Notes: generated by a model not told the origin, from the sequence alone. Positions 44,859 through 54,627 are shown, counted from the stretch's first letter. The stretch is 64,000 bases of DNA from Versatilivorator sp963663845 (GCA_963663845.2 OY760650.2:4154001-4218000), one strand, 5' to 3'. A program made the numbers and translations.

Positions 44859-45560
44859 ATGGTCAACGATTGGGTGGTGGAGGCCACTGACCTGCACAAG
44901 GAGTTCCAGCGGGACGCCTTTCAGGTTGTCGCCTTGCAGGATGTTCATCTGACGATCCGTAGAGGGGAGTTCGTGGCTTTCATGGGCCCGTCGGGGTCGG
45001 GCAAGTCCACCTTGCTCTATCTCATCGCCGCCATCGACCGGCCCACCCGGGGCCGGGTCAAGGTCCTGGGCCGGGATATCCTCCAGCTCAAGGAGCGGGC
45101 CATAGCGGACTGGAGGAACGAGAACGTCGGGTTCATCTTTCAGACCTTCAACCTCATTCCCGTCCTGACCGCCCGGGAAAACGTGGAGCTTCCCCTGCTG
45201 CTGACCCACCTCAGCCGTCAGGAGCGGGCCGAGCATGCCGCTACCGCCTTGGGGCTGGTGGGATTGTCGGACCGAATGGATCACTATCCCCGCCAGCTCT
45301 CGGGCGGACAGGAGCAGCGGGTGGCCATCGCCCGAGCCATTGTGAGCGATCCCTCCATCATCCTGGCCGATGAGCCCACCGGAGACCTGGACGCCCAGTC
45401 GGCCCAGGAGATCCTCACCATCCTGTCCAGGTTGAACCGCGACCACGGGAAAACCGTCCTGATGGTGACCCACGACCCCCATGCCGCCCGCCACGCCAGC
45501 AAGATCCGCTACCTGGAAAAGGGACAACTGTTGCCCGAGGGAGCGCCCCAACCCGAGTAG
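44859..45560 (+). CDS. ABC transporter ATPase (LolD/MacB type)
   Basis: A 233-residue nucleotide-binding subunit with Walker A (GPSGSGKST), Q-loop (FQTFNLIP), signature (LSGGQEQR), Walker B (IILADEPTGDLD) and H-loop (MVTHD) all present. It powers the two permeases encoded upstream. AGGAG is seven bases before the ATG. Confidence 0.94.
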   Translation: MVNDWVVEATDLHKEFQRDAFQVVALQDVHLTIRRGEFVAFMGPSGSGKSTLLYLIAAIDRPTRGRVKVLGRDILQLKERAIADWRNENVGFIFQTFNLIPVLTARENVELPLLLTHLSRQERAEHAATALGLVGLSDRMDHYPRQLSGGQEQRVAIARAIVSDPSIILADEPTGDLDAQSAQEILTILSRLNRDHGKTVLMVTHDPHAARHASKIRYLEKGQLLPEGAPQPE

Positions 45561-45674
45561 GGCCGAATCCGGATGGGTTTGGGAGACATGGGCGAGCCCG
45601 ACAATTCCGGCTCCGAATAAACACAAAGACCGATGGACCACCGTTGCTGCGACGACCTCAAGGGATGAAGCCCA

Positions 45675-45879
45675 CCCGGGAGCGCGGGCGTCCCGCCCGC
45701 ATGCACTCCCGTTACGTGCCGCTCCCTTTTTCTGCGATGCGGCGCCCGACCACCCTGCCGGCGGGAACGGCAGGGGCTCTGCCGAAACAGGGCCCTGGCG
45801 CGATTGCCGGTCGAGCCGGGTCGAGGAGTTGGGTAAGGCCTTGCCAGTGTTGTGCGGGCGGGACGCCCGCGCTCCCGGG
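45675..45879 (-). repeat. REPIN-like element, copy D
   Basis: A 205-bp copy in the same orientation as copy A, with matching interior and both hairpin ends (45675-45701, 45853-45879). Its left flank (45630-45674) matches the right flank of copy A in reverse complement. Confidence 0.85.
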
Positions 45880-45944
45880 TGGCGTCCTTCCGTTGGTGCG
45901 GTGGAAAGTTTCCAGCGGATGACTCATCCGAAAGGACACTTCCC

Positions 45945-46829
45945 TTGAGCAGACCCGGCAAGCCGTCCATGTCCGATCTCGGTCGCATCGCCATCGTGCT
46001 GGTGGAGACCAGCTCCCCGGGGAACTTGGGCTCGGTAGCCCGTGTGATGAAGAACATGGGCCTGAATCGACTCGTCCTGGTGGACTGCCGGGCCGATCTG
46101 ACCGAGGAAGCCCGGCGGCGGGCCAGGGGAGCCGACGACCTGCTGGAAACGGCCGTGCGGGCCAGCGGGCTGGGCTCAGCCCTGGAATCCTTTCACCTGA
46201 GCGTGGCGACCGGCTCCCGGCCGGCGAGATGGTTCGAACGGTCCCTGCAGCCTCGGGATATGGCTGCCGAGCTGAAGGGACTGGGCCCCGGCGACCAGGT
46301 CGCCATCGTCTTCGGGCCCGAACGCACAGGCCTCACCAATGAACACCTGCAGTACTGCCACTGGCAGGTGAGGATTCCCACCGTCCCCGGATTCCCCTCT
46401 CTCAACCTGGCCCATGCCGTGGCCATCGTGGCCTACGAGCTTTCCCAGGGCCTTTCGGCACCCCCGTCCAAAGGGGTTCGGGGTCTGGCGGAACTGGGTC
46501 AGATCGAGGCCTTCTCTCGAGATCTGGAAAGGTGCCTGAAGGAAATCCAGTTCCTCAAAAAGCAGAATCCCCAGGAAGTCATGATGACCCTGCGTCAAAT
46601 GCTGGCGCGGGCGTCGCTCGACGACCGCGACATCCGCATCTTGCGGGGAATCCTGAGGCAGTGGAAGTGGTACGCGCGGAGCGACGGCATCCCCGAAAGG
46701 CGCGGAGAGAAAAGAGTTATCCACGAAGGGTCACGAAGGACGACGAAGGGCCACCAAAGGCTGGAGAAGGTTCGAGAAGAATCCGCCAAAAGCGGTTTGG
46801 GCGCGCTGCACTATCCCGACCAAGATTGA
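45945..46829 (+). CDS. TrmJ/TrmH-family RNA 2'-O-methyltransferase
   Basis: A SPOUT methyltransferase that would modify tRNA (TrmJ-type, position 32) or rRNA. Motif 1 is SPGNLGSVARVMKNMGL, motif 2 VAIVFGPERTGLTNE and motif 3 PSLNLAHAVAIVAYEL, forming the trefoil knot that binds AdoMet. I use TTG at 45945 with AAGGA eight bases upstream; ATG at 45969 is the alternative. The last ~40 residues (after RRGEKRVIHEG) are encoded by dispersed-repeat sequence and are probably a read-through tail. Confidence 0.88.
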   Translation: MSRPGKPSMSDLGRIAIVLVETSSPGNLGSVARVMKNMGLNRLVLVDCRADLTEEARRRARGADDLLETAVRASGLGSALESFHLSVATGSRPARWFERSLQPRDMAAELKGLGPGDQVAIVFGPERTGLTNEHLQYCHWQVRIPTVPGFPSLNLAHAVAIVAYELSQGLSAPPSKGVRGLAELGQIEAFSRDLERCLKEIQFLKKQNPQEVMMTLRQMLARASLDDRDIRILRGILRQWKWYARSDGIPERRGEKRVIHEGSRRTTKGHQRLEKVREESAKSGLGALHYPDQD

Positions 46830-46852
46830 TCATACCCGTGCGCACCGACCAA

Positions 46853-47116
46853 ATGAAATTGATAAAAATTACAGGGTGGGTATTGTCATGGATCTTGGTT
46901 GGGATGCTTCCGTGGCTGGCGGTTTGGGACGCTCCATTTTTGGCTTCTGTGATCTATTTCGGTGTGCTGGTTGTTGGTTTCGGTGCGTTTCATTGGGTTG
47001 AGCGCTGGTTCCCTTCTCGTCTTCGTCCGGTATCGGGTGTCGCAATTCTTATAGGGCTATTCCTTCTCGTGGTCGGGCTCATGTTTGGCATGGGAGACTT
47101 GATCCGAAGACCCTAA
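46853..47116 (+). CDS. small membrane protein of unknown function
   Basis: An 87-residue protein with three hydrophobic helices and an RWFPSRLRP loop; no recognised family. It starts 23 bases after the methyltransferase stop. The sequence is locally AT-richer than its neighbours, so it may be acquired. Confidence 0.5.
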   Translation: MKLIKITGWVLSWILVGMLPWLAVWDAPFLASVIYFGVLVVGFGAFHWVERWFPSRLRPVSGVAILIGLFLLVVGLMFGMGDLIRRP

Positions 47117-47256
47117 ACTGGGAAATTCCGTTCCGAAAAAATCCGCGAAGCGGAGACAGCACATGGATGTAGGCGTGGTTTGCGCAGGCGTCCGACGTTT
47201 CGCCGTCTCCCCCCCCAGTGGGCGTTGCGGCCTTGACGGGACGGGCGCCGCAACGG

Positions 47257-47286
47257 TTTTACTTTGCTCCGGGATCTGAATATACT
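47257..47286 (+). promoter_or_regulatory. candidate promoter for the aminotransferase
   Basis: TATACT (47281-47286) preceded at 18 bases by a weak -35 (TTTTAC), about 70 bases before the start codon. A second TTGACG lies slightly upstream. Confidence 0.35.
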
Positions 47287-47357
47287 CTGCTTCCGCCGGG
47301 GTCCTGAATGGGCCGCCTGACAGCCTGAAACGACTGGAATCGACGCGGGGGGAGACG

Positions 47358-48530
47358 ATGAGACTAGCCAAACGGGTCGGGCGCCTTTCGCCCTCGCCGA
47401 CCATGGCGGTATCGGAAGAGGCCAACCGCCTGCGTTCCGAAGGCCGAGAGGTGGTGGACTTCAGCATCGGCGAGCCCGACTTCAACACGCCCGACAACAT
47501 CAAGGGCAGGGGACACCGGGCCATCGACGAGAACTTCACCCGCTACACCTCGGCGCCCGGCATCAAGGACCTCCGGGAGGCCGTGGTGGAGAAATACCGC
47601 CGCCAGTATGGGGTCGACTACTCCGTGCCCGAGGTGGTGATCTCCTGCGGCGCCAAGCACACCTTGTTCAACCTGGCCTTCGCCCTGTTCGAGGAAGGGG
47701 ACGAGGTGCTGCTTCCCGTTCCCTACTGGGTGACTTTTCCGGAGCAGTTCAAGATGGTTGGCGCCGTGCCGGTCGAGGTCATGACCCGGGAGGAAGACGA
47801 CTTTGTCCTCAAGGCATCGGCGCTGGAAGCCAAGGTCACCTCGCGCACCCGGGCCATGGTGGTCAACACGCCCAACAATCCTACCGGAGCCGTCATTCCC
47901 GCCGATGAGATGGACCGGATCGTGGACCTGGCCCTGGACCGGGACCTGATGATCATCTTCGACGAATGCTATGAATTCTTCGTCTTCGACGGGAACCGGC
48001 ACACCTCGCTGGCTCACTACGCCGACCGCGCCAAGAATGTCTCATTGCTGGTCAACACCGCTTCCAAGACCTACGCCATGACCGGATGGCGCATCGGATA
48101 CCTGGTGGCCCCACGCGAAGTCGCCAAGAGTGTCAGCAACATCCAGAGCCACAGCGCCAATCCGACCTCGGTTTCCCAGAAAGCGGCCCTGGAGTCCATC
48201 CTCGGCAGCCAGGACTCGGTGTCGCAGATGATTGCCGAGTACGAGCGCAGGCGTCGCTACGTGGTGGAGCGGCTCAACGGCATGCCCGGCCTGAGCTGCG
48301 CCACTCCGGGGGGCGCTTTCTACGCCTTCCCCAACGTTTCCAGCTATTTCGGGAGCGAGGTGCGGGACTCGGTGGAATTTTCCACCTGGCTACTGCGTCA
48401 ATCGGGGGTGGCGGTGGTCCCGGGTTCAGCCTTCGGCATGGAAGGCCACGTCCGCATCTCCTTCGCCACCAGCATGGAGAACCTGGTGACCGGCATGGAC
48501 CTGATGGAACAGGCCCTGTCCAGGATGTAA
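47358..48530 (+). CDS. class I PLP-dependent aminotransferase (aspartate-type)
   Basis: A 390-residue fold-type I aminotransferase. The PLP Lys is in NTASKTYAMTGWRIGY (about residue 238), the Asn/Pro motif in NTPNNPTGAV (about 175) and the substrate-carboxylate Arg in HVRISFATS (about 370). It most resembles aspartate/prephenate-type enzymes of the I-gamma branch; precise substrate uncertain. Confidence 0.92.
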   Translation: MRLAKRVGRLSPSPTMAVSEEANRLRSEGREVVDFSIGEPDFNTPDNIKGRGHRAIDENFTRYTSAPGIKDLREAVVEKYRRQYGVDYSVPEVVISCGAKHTLFNLAFALFEEGDEVLLPVPYWVTFPEQFKMVGAVPVEVMTREEDDFVLKASALEAKVTSRTRAMVVNTPNNPTGAVIPADEMDRIVDLALDRDLMIIFDECYEFFVFDGNRHTSLAHYADRAKNVSLLVNTASKTYAMTGWRIGYLVAPREVAKSVSNIQSHSANPTSVSQKAALESILGSQDSVSQMIAEYERRRRYVVERLNGMPGLSCATPGGAFYAFPNVSSYFGSEVRDSVEFSTWLLRQSGVAVVPGSAFGMEGHVRISFATSMENLVTGMDLMEQALSRM

Positions 48531-48604
48531 CCCTACCGGGCGTGGCGCCTGCCGGCGGCGATCAGCACATCTACGAATTCCCACTTCCAGCTCGCCGAGC
48601 CGTC

Positions 48605-51466
48605 TCACGGCGCACCTTGCCGCCTGCGCCGTTCCAGGTCTTGTCGAATGTCACTTGCGACGTCTTCGACCTCCTTGGCGACCTTGGTTTCCATGCCCAA
48701 CTCTTGCCGCAAGGCTGTCACCAGCGGGTACAGCCGGTTGACGGACGGGGACGCTTCGATCAACGCCAGCACGGGTCCAGGCCCGAATCGAATGGTGAAG
48801 GCCATCAGGCATTCGATGCTCAATTCGGGCAATTCCTCGAATCGGGGCAGAATCTCCAGCATGGCGGCGATCTCCGACTTGCAGCCGAACTGGTTTCGGA
48901 GACGGAGAAAAGCCTCCGCTCGCAGGAGGTGAGCGAGCACCAGGTTGTCGGGCGAATTCGAATCAAATTCCTTCAGGACTCGTTCGGCTGTCTCGACTGC
49001 CGCTTCCGGTTGACCGGTCGCAATTTCCGCTTTCGCCCTTTCGAGCAGCGTGGAACCCATTCGGTGAAGGATTGACGGGGATTTTGTGTCTTTGAAATGG
49101 TTCAGGAATTCATCGACGGAAGCGAAAGCATCCTCCAACCGGCCCGCCCGCATCAACGACGTACTCTTGTTGGCGAAGACGCTGGCGAGGGTATCGGCCA
49201 TGTCGGGAGAATCGTGAGACGCGAGCCCGCGGATGAGCGTATCGTAGGCCTCCTGCGCTTCCCGAGGCCTGTCGAGGAAGTCCAGCATGGCGGCCCGGTT
49301 GGACCGCGCGGTCGCCAAGTGGCCGGCCATCTCCGGTAAGGCGTCCCCGTCGAAGCGCTCCGTGACGGCTTCAAAGCAGGCGAGCGCATCGCGGAACGCG
49401 CCACGCTCGGCCAGCGCGCCCCCCTTGCGGAGCATCGCGGTGGCGACGGCGTCGGCGACTCCGGGCAACCGGCTGTTCCTGAAGCGGTCGACCACGGCAT
49501 CATATCCGTTGCAGGCTTCAGCAGAGAGCCCCTGCCTTTCCAGTAGTCCGGATTTGCCTACCAGCGCCCGCGCCACGGACTCTTGGACTTCGGCGGAGTC
49601 GCTGGGCCCGAAGCGTTCGATCACCTCCTCGAACACTGTCCGGGCTCTGCTGGGTTGGCCTACCTCCACCAGCGCCACGCCACGGTTGAAGAGCACCTCA
49701 CACCGCTGTTTTTCGGTAGCCGGCGTATAGGTATGGTCGTAGCGCTCCGCGAAAGCTTCGCTAGCCGCAACGATTTCTTCCGAACGATTGAGCCTGCCCA
49801 GCAGTGCAACCTTGTTGGCGAGTACGGTGGAAATGGTCTTCGCCAAGTAGGGCGCATCGTCGCCGGCGTACCGGTTCAGGATCTCGTCACAGACGACCAC
49901 AGCCTCGTCGTTGCGCCCCATTTCCGCCAGGGCCACGGACTTCACGGACAGCGCGTCGGCCGCCTGCCTTGCGGCGCTGGTGGTGCCGACGCTGCGCAGG
50001 AGGGACTCAATCTCGTTGCAGGCAGCAATCACTTGTTCGTACTCCTGGTTGCCGCGGAGGTCCTTCACCTTTGCGGCCAGCTCGCGCGCCCTCGATTCGA
50101 GGGAATCGCCCCGCCCCCGGGGCCGCTCCCTCACTCCTATGCGCGAGGTCGCGGCTTGTGCCCCGAAAGCTGCCTGGAGTCCTTCGGCCTCTCCCGCTGG
50201 GCTGGTAGCGGCCGGCAACAGCTTAAGGGCTCTATCCAGCATCTCCCGCGTCGCCCCTTTGGCAGACGATGCCTCTGCCGTGATGCCCTGAAAGATGTTG
50301 ACGAGTTCCGGCTGCGAGTAAAATGCAGTCATGAAGCGGACAAGCGCGTCGACCACCTGATTCGTTCCCCTGCCGCTTCGCAGCAGGTGGTAGATGTTGT
50401 ACATGCGCTCGGCCAGGTAATACTCTCTCCGCCGGGGAATCCCTCCGGAACGAATGACCTCTCCCCGATCGACGAGGCGTTTCAACAGCGCGCTGCAGTG
50501 GCTGGCCGAAAGCCGGGCAATGGCTGAGACCTGGCTGGCCGTGGAGGGCTGCCAAAGGGCGGCCAGCGCCAGGTACACCCGTCGCTCCTGCGCACCCAGC
50601 GCCTCCAGATGGCTTCGGAAATATTCCGTGTGATCGTCGACCAGGTCCAGGAGGTCCTCCATCAATTCGCGGAAGGAGAGCCGGGAGCCAAACTCGGCAA
50701 CGATCGACAGCAAGCGGGGATTGCCGCCGGTGAGGATTTCAAGGGAGCGGATGGCTCGCGGAGCAATATCTCTTTCCGAGACGCTCCTCCAGAGAGTGGC
50801 GCAGGCTTCCGTGTCCAGGCGCTTCAGAGTGTGTACCTGAAAGAGGTCGTAAAGCGCCCGTTTCGAGTCGTCGATTTCTGCGAATCGGCTCGTGGCGCTG
50901 CCCAGCAAAAAGATCCGAGGCTCGCACTGCAGTGTCTTTCGCAACTCCCAGCCGACCTCGGGATCACCGATCTCGTTGAACAGACTGTTCAGGTTCTCCA
51001 CGAACAGCAGGAGCCGCTTGCCCTGCGTGGCCGCAAAGTCGAGGATCGCCGCCAGCGCCATGTCAGACAGGATGCGGTCATCCTGGACGGCGCGCAGTTC
51101 CTCGTATGTCCGATTCAGGTCGGGCGCGTCTTCCCCGCTGGGAGCCTGCTGCGCGAGATTGAACAGGCACTGCAGCCAGAACTCGCCGCAACTGGAGATT
51201 CCATAGCTCTCTTCGGCAAAGACTACCGGGAACCAAGACGCTTGCAGGGCCGGATCTCTACGCACTTCGATAGCCACGCGCAGCAGCAATGTGGTCTTGC
51301 CCGAACCTCGCGGCCCGATCACGATTGCATGCGGGTTGGAGTTGCCCGTGCTTTCGCGAAGCGCCTCGACGAGGAGGGCAAACTCGCCGGTTCTTACGCA
51401 GAAGGAATCAACGAGTTCCTGGTCGGTCAGGAATCCTGGATTGTATTTCTTGATTTTCCTCGCCAT
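48605..51466 (-). CDS. STAND-like P-loop NTPase with TPR repeats
   Basis: A 953-residue cytoplasmic protein: AAA/STAND-type NTPase (Walker A GPRGSGKTT at residues 51-59, Walker B-like LLLFVENLN near 152), a winged-helix region (about 285-350, STASQVSAIARLSASHCSALLKRL), then from ~440 to 900 repeated 35-40-residue helix pairs of TPR type. This signal-transducing layout is shared by many defence and regulatory ATPases. It follows the 413-residue ATPase by 21 bases and should be co-expressed with it. Function unknown. Confidence 0.72.
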   Translation of the reverse strand: MARKIKKYNPGFLTDQELVDSFCVRTGEFALLVEALRESTGNSNPHAIVIGPRGSGKTTLLLRVAIEVRRDPALQASWFPVVFAEESYGISSCGEFWLQCLFNLAQQAPSGEDAPDLNRTYEELRAVQDDRILSDMALAAILDFAATQGKRLLLFVENLNSLFNEIGDPEVGWELRKTLQCEPRIFLLGSATSRFAEIDDSKRALYDLFQVHTLKRLDTEACATLWRSVSERDIAPRAIRSLEILTGGNPRLLSIVAEFGSRLSFRELMEDLLDLVDDHTEYFRSHLEALGAQERRVYLALAALWQPSTASQVSAIARLSASHCSALLKRLVDRGEVIRSGGIPRRREYYLAERMYNIYHLLRSGRGTNQVVDALVRFMTAFYSQPELVNIFQGITAEASSAKGATREMLDRALKLLPAATSPAGEAEGLQAAFGAQAATSRIGVRERPRGRGDSLESRARELAAKVKDLRGNQEYEQVIAACNEIESLLRSVGTTSAARQAADALSVKSVALAEMGRNDEAVVVCDEILNRYAGDDAPYLAKTISTVLANKVALLGRLNRSEEIVAASEAFAERYDHTYTPATEKQRCEVLFNRGVALVEVGQPSRARTVFEEVIERFGPSDSAEVQESVARALVGKSGLLERQGLSAEACNGYDAVVDRFRNSRLPGVADAVATAMLRKGGALAERGAFRDALACFEAVTERFDGDALPEMAGHLATARSNRAAMLDFLDRPREAQEAYDTLIRGLASHDSPDMADTLASVFANKSTSLMRAGRLEDAFASVDEFLNHFKDTKSPSILHRMGSTLLERAKAEIATGQPEAAVETAERVLKEFDSNSPDNLVLAHLLRAEAFLRLRNQFGCKSEIAAMLEILPRFEELPELSIECLMAFTIRFGPGPVLALIEASPSVNRLYPLVTALRQELGMETKVAKEVEDVASDIRQDLERRRRQGAP

Positions 51467-51487
51467 CCGGACCTCATTGCAGAGACG

Positions 51488-52729
51488 TTAGATTGCTGTG
51501 AGCGGAGTGATCGAGAGGCCCTTCCGGGATCGCTGCCAGTCTTCCAGCAGTCCCGAGGCAAAGCGGAACTCTTCTCCGTGCCTGGTGAAGTACCCGTCCT
51601 GGACCAGGACCTCCAGCACGAACGGCACTGCGCCCGCGCCAGCGTCCTGCGAAATTTCGAGCTTCGACTTGTACGTTTCGATTGATGCAGGGCGTAGCGA
51701 TCCCTCCGACGCAGCCTGGACCAGCAGTTCGAGGGCAACCCTGTAGCCGTCGGTTCCGAGCACCATCTTGAGCCGTTCCTCGTAGTGGTCCATGTCAATC
51801 TGGCCGCGCATCCCAAGCATGTCATCGCGGTAAGCGTTGTAGGCGTCCTTGAGCGTGGCATCTGTACGTCCTTCAATCCTCATATGCCGGTACAATGCGT
51901 CAAAGAACTGTTGGACGTGGTGGGGGATGCAGCACCGCAGGCGGCGGCACATTGCCTCACGGACAGCTACGGGGAGTCCGACTCCGTAGTTCGCGGCCAA
52001 CTCGCCCAGGCAATCCGACGCCGTCGACTCGCTCCAAGGCTTCAGTTCGTAGGAGGAGAAGACGTTCATGGCCGCGCTCAGCCCGGCTTGCTTCAGGATC
52101 GGGGCGATCCCTACGCTGCCCGAGACGATCAAGCAGAGCCGGTCGCGATGCGCTTGGGCATTTCGTCGCAGCCAGGAGAGGAATTCATCCGCCGCCTCGA
52201 TATTCTCCGGGATCATGCGGTAGTCCCGTCCCTTGAGGATCCTGTTGACGAGAATCGACAACTCGTCGATCGCGAGCACGACCTTGCCGTTTCCCCTTGC
52301 GAGATCCTGCATAAGCAGGTCACCCTTGCTCTTCCACGTACCGCTGTTGATCTCTGCCCGCAACTGGAACCGCATGTCGTTATACTGCGCGCCGACCTGA
52401 ACGTTTCTGAAGCTCCTCAAAACCTCTTTCGTACGCTCTCCGGCTCTGCGCGACATTGACTGGAGGCGCCGCGACTCCAGCGAAATCGCAACGATGGCGT
52501 CCGCGGGATCGCTGGCGTCCTCCAGGTCAACAAAAGCTGTTTGGAAGTCGGGGCTCCCGCTTAATCTGCGCAGAAGTTCCCGGACGAGGCTCGTCTTTCC
52601 CATTCGTCTCTGGGCTACAAGGAGCGTGTGAGTCCCCTCGGCGATATGTTCTCGCAATGCGGTGATGTCACTCTCTCGGTCGAAGAAGCGATCGCCCTCT
52701 ACCCAGTTCCCAACGGTCTTCTTGAGCAT
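51488..52729 (-). CDS. AAA-like ATPase paired with the TPR NTPase
   Basis: A 413-residue P-loop ATPase. It begins with a short FFDRESDITALREH box and Walker A AQRRMGKTS (residues 39-47), then Walker B VVLAIDELS (about 150), a sensor-like VSGSVG (about 205) and a C-terminal helical/winged-helix region. The pattern resembles the archaeal-type ATPase family (box FxxR, QRRxGKTS). It is the first gene of a two-gene unit preceded by interleaved palindromes. No enzyme effector domain is recognisable. Confidence 0.75.
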   Translation of the reverse strand: MLKKTVGNWVEGDRFFDRESDITALREHIAEGTHTLLVAQRRMGKTSLVRELLRRLSGSPDFQTAFVDLEDASDPADAIVAISLESRRLQSMSRRAGERTKEVLRSFRNVQVGAQYNDMRFQLRAEINSGTWKSKGDLLMQDLARGNGKVVLAIDELSILVNRILKGRDYRMIPENIEAADEFLSWLRRNAQAHRDRLCLIVSGSVGIAPILKQAGLSAAMNVFSSYELKPWSESTASDCLGELAANYGVGLPVAVREAMCRRLRCCIPHHVQQFFDALYRHMRIEGRTDATLKDAYNAYRDDMLGMRGQIDMDHYEERLKMVLGTDGYRVALELLVQAASEGSLRPASIETYKSKLEISQDAGAGAVPFVLEVLVQDGYFTRHGEEFRFASGLLEDWQRSRKGLSITPLTAI

Positions 52730-52764
52730 GCGCCCTCCCGAAAAAACCTCAACTACCGACTACT

Positions 52765-52803
52765 ATGTTGCCAACATTTATTTTGGCAACATATATGTTG
52801 GCA
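52765..52803 (-). promoter_or_regulatory. interleaved palindromes upstream of the NTPase pair
   Basis: Two perfect 9-base inverted pairs overlap: ATGTTGCCA (52765-52773) with TGGCAACAT (52784-52792), and TGCCAACAT (52769-52777) with ATGTTGGCA (52795-52803). They lie 36-74 bases before the first ATPase gene in a locally AT-rich tract, where its promoter should be. Confidence 0.6.
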
Positions 52804-52857
52804 TATTGTGGGAGGGAGGTCAAGCAGAATCGAAGTGGCCCTGCCCGGGATGCAGCT

Positions 52858-54627
52858 CTACCGGCGGGCTCCCCTGCTCGCAGCAATCAGCCACACCACC
52901 GCCCCCGCAATCAGCAGGACGATGAACGTTCCCGGATTCAGCCAGCCTTGCCGGGAATGCCAGACGATCGCATAACCCAAAGCACCCGCCAAAAGGGCAT
53001 AGGTGGTGAAGGGAAGCAGGGTCAGGCGAATGATGGCGCCTTCCTTGCCGGCCAGGCCGGCCACCGCCGAAGCCGCCACCACGTTGTGGACGCAGATCAT
53101 GTTGCCGGCGGCTCCGCCCACCGCCTGCAGGGCCACCATCCAGACCGGGTCCGCCCCGATGCGCTGTCCGACTCCAAACTGGAACAGGGAGAACATCATG
53201 TTGCTGACGGTGTTGCTGCCGGCCACGAACGCCCCCAGGCCTCCGATGAAGGGAGCGAAAATCGGCCAGGCGGTCTGGGCCAGGGCGGCCACGCCGGCTG
53301 CCAGCACGATAGGCATCTTGTCGTAGCCGGCCGCCCCTCCGTCCGAGTTGATGAAGACCTGCACCATGGGGACGGTGAAGATGAGAGCCACCGAGGCGGC
53401 CGCCGTGGTTCGGGCCGATTGGGTCCAGACCTGCCGGAATCGGACAAGGCTCAGCCGGTGCCCCCAGCAGGTCAGGACTGAAACCAGCAGGAATATGCTT
53501 CCGGGCAGGTAGAGGGGCTGCACGTGGGCCGAGATCCCGGTGTCCAGGATGTGGGGGAAGGATATTGTCCAGGCCCGAATCCATTCCTGAAAAGGAAGAA
53601 ATCCCAGCCGGGTGAGCACCAGCAGCAGGCCTACCAGAAGATAGGGCGTCCAGGCTCTCAACAGGCCCATGGGGCGAGCCGGGGGCTCCTCCTTCAGTCG
53701 AACCGATCCGGTCCAGTGGCCGGGCCAGCTTTCCGCAACATCGAAATCCCAGCGGTCCTCGGTGCGAGGCATGAAAATGCCCCTCCTGGCGGCGAAGATC
53801 ACCAGGGCCAGGCCGATGAGCCCCCCGAACAGCGAGGGGAACTCGGGACCCAGAAACCTGGCCACCAGCAGGTAGGGCAGGGTCATGGCGAAGGCGGCCA
53901 TCAGGGCAAAGGGCCAAATCCGCAATCCCTCCGCCCAGGATCGGTTCTTGCCGAAGAAGCGGGTCATCAACGCCACCACGAACAGGGGAACCAGGGTCCC
54001 GGCAGCGGTGTGCAGCAGCGCCACCCGGAAGCCGATTTCGGAGAGGAGTCCGTTCCAATCGGCGAATCCGGACTGCAAGGCGAAGGCCTGAATGGAGGCA
54101 TCGGCCGCAAGACCGCTGTTGACTCCGATCAGGATGGGGGTTCCCACGGCCCCGAAAGAGACGGGCGTGCTCTGAATGATCATCCCGGCCATGACCGCGC
54201 CCATGGCCGGGAACCCCAGTCCCACCAGCAGAGGGACGGCGATGGCCGCCGGTGTCCCGAAGCCGGCTGCTCCTTCGATGAAGCTGCCGAACAACCAGGC
54301 GATGATCACCACCTGAATCCGCCGGTCGGGGGTCACGTTGGTGAAGCCGCTTCGGATGGCCTGAATGGCTCCGCTTTGCCGCAGAGTATTGAGCAGCAGG
54401 ATGGCCCCAAAGATGATGTAGAGCAGGGTGGCGGCAACCACCAGGCCATTGATGGAGGCGGCGGCCACCTGCCGCGCCGGCACTTGCCACACCAGCAGGC
54501 CCAGAGCCGCGGTCACCAGGTAGGCAATGGGCATGGCCCTGCGAGCGGGCCACCGCAGCAGCACCAGCAGCAGAGCTACCGCAACGATGGGGAGGGTGGC
54601 CAGCAAAGAGAGGGTGGAGGGTTGCAC
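52858..54627 (-). CDS. L-lactate permease family transporter
   Basis: A 589-residue LctP-family transporter with 12-14 hydrophobic segments. Family features include FGSFIEGAAGFGTPAAIAVPLLVGLGF (about 112-138), an early cytoplasmic region and a late GSNTVSNMMFSLFQFGVG. It would import lactate or glycolate. A 46-codon ORF ends 16 bases upstream on the same strand. Confidence 0.9.
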   Translation of the reverse strand: MQPSTLSLLATLPIVAVALLLVLLRWPARRAMPIAYLVTAALGLLVWQVPARQVAAASINGLVVAATLLYIIFGAILLLNTLRQSGAIQAIRSGFTNVTPDRRIQVVIIAWLFGSFIEGAAGFGTPAAIAVPLLVGLGFPAMGAVMAGMIIQSTPVSFGAVGTPILIGVNSGLAADASIQAFALQSGFADWNGLLSEIGFRVALLHTAAGTLVPLFVVALMTRFFGKNRSWAEGLRIWPFALMAAFAMTLPYLLVARFLGPEFPSLFGGLIGLALVIFAARRGIFMPRTEDRWDFDVAESWPGHWTGSVRLKEEPPARPMGLLRAWTPYLLVGLLLVLTRLGFLPFQEWIRAWTISFPHILDTGISAHVQPLYLPGSIFLLVSVLTCWGHRLSLVRFRQVWTQSARTTAAASVALIFTVPMVQVFINSDGGAAGYDKMPIVLAAGVAALAQTAWPIFAPFIGGLGAFVAGSNTVSNMMFSLFQFGVGQRIGADPVWMVALQAVGGAAGNMICVHNVVAASAVAGLAGKEGAIIRLTLLPFTTYALLAGALGYAIVWHSRQGWLNPGTFIVLLIAGAVVWLIAASRGARR

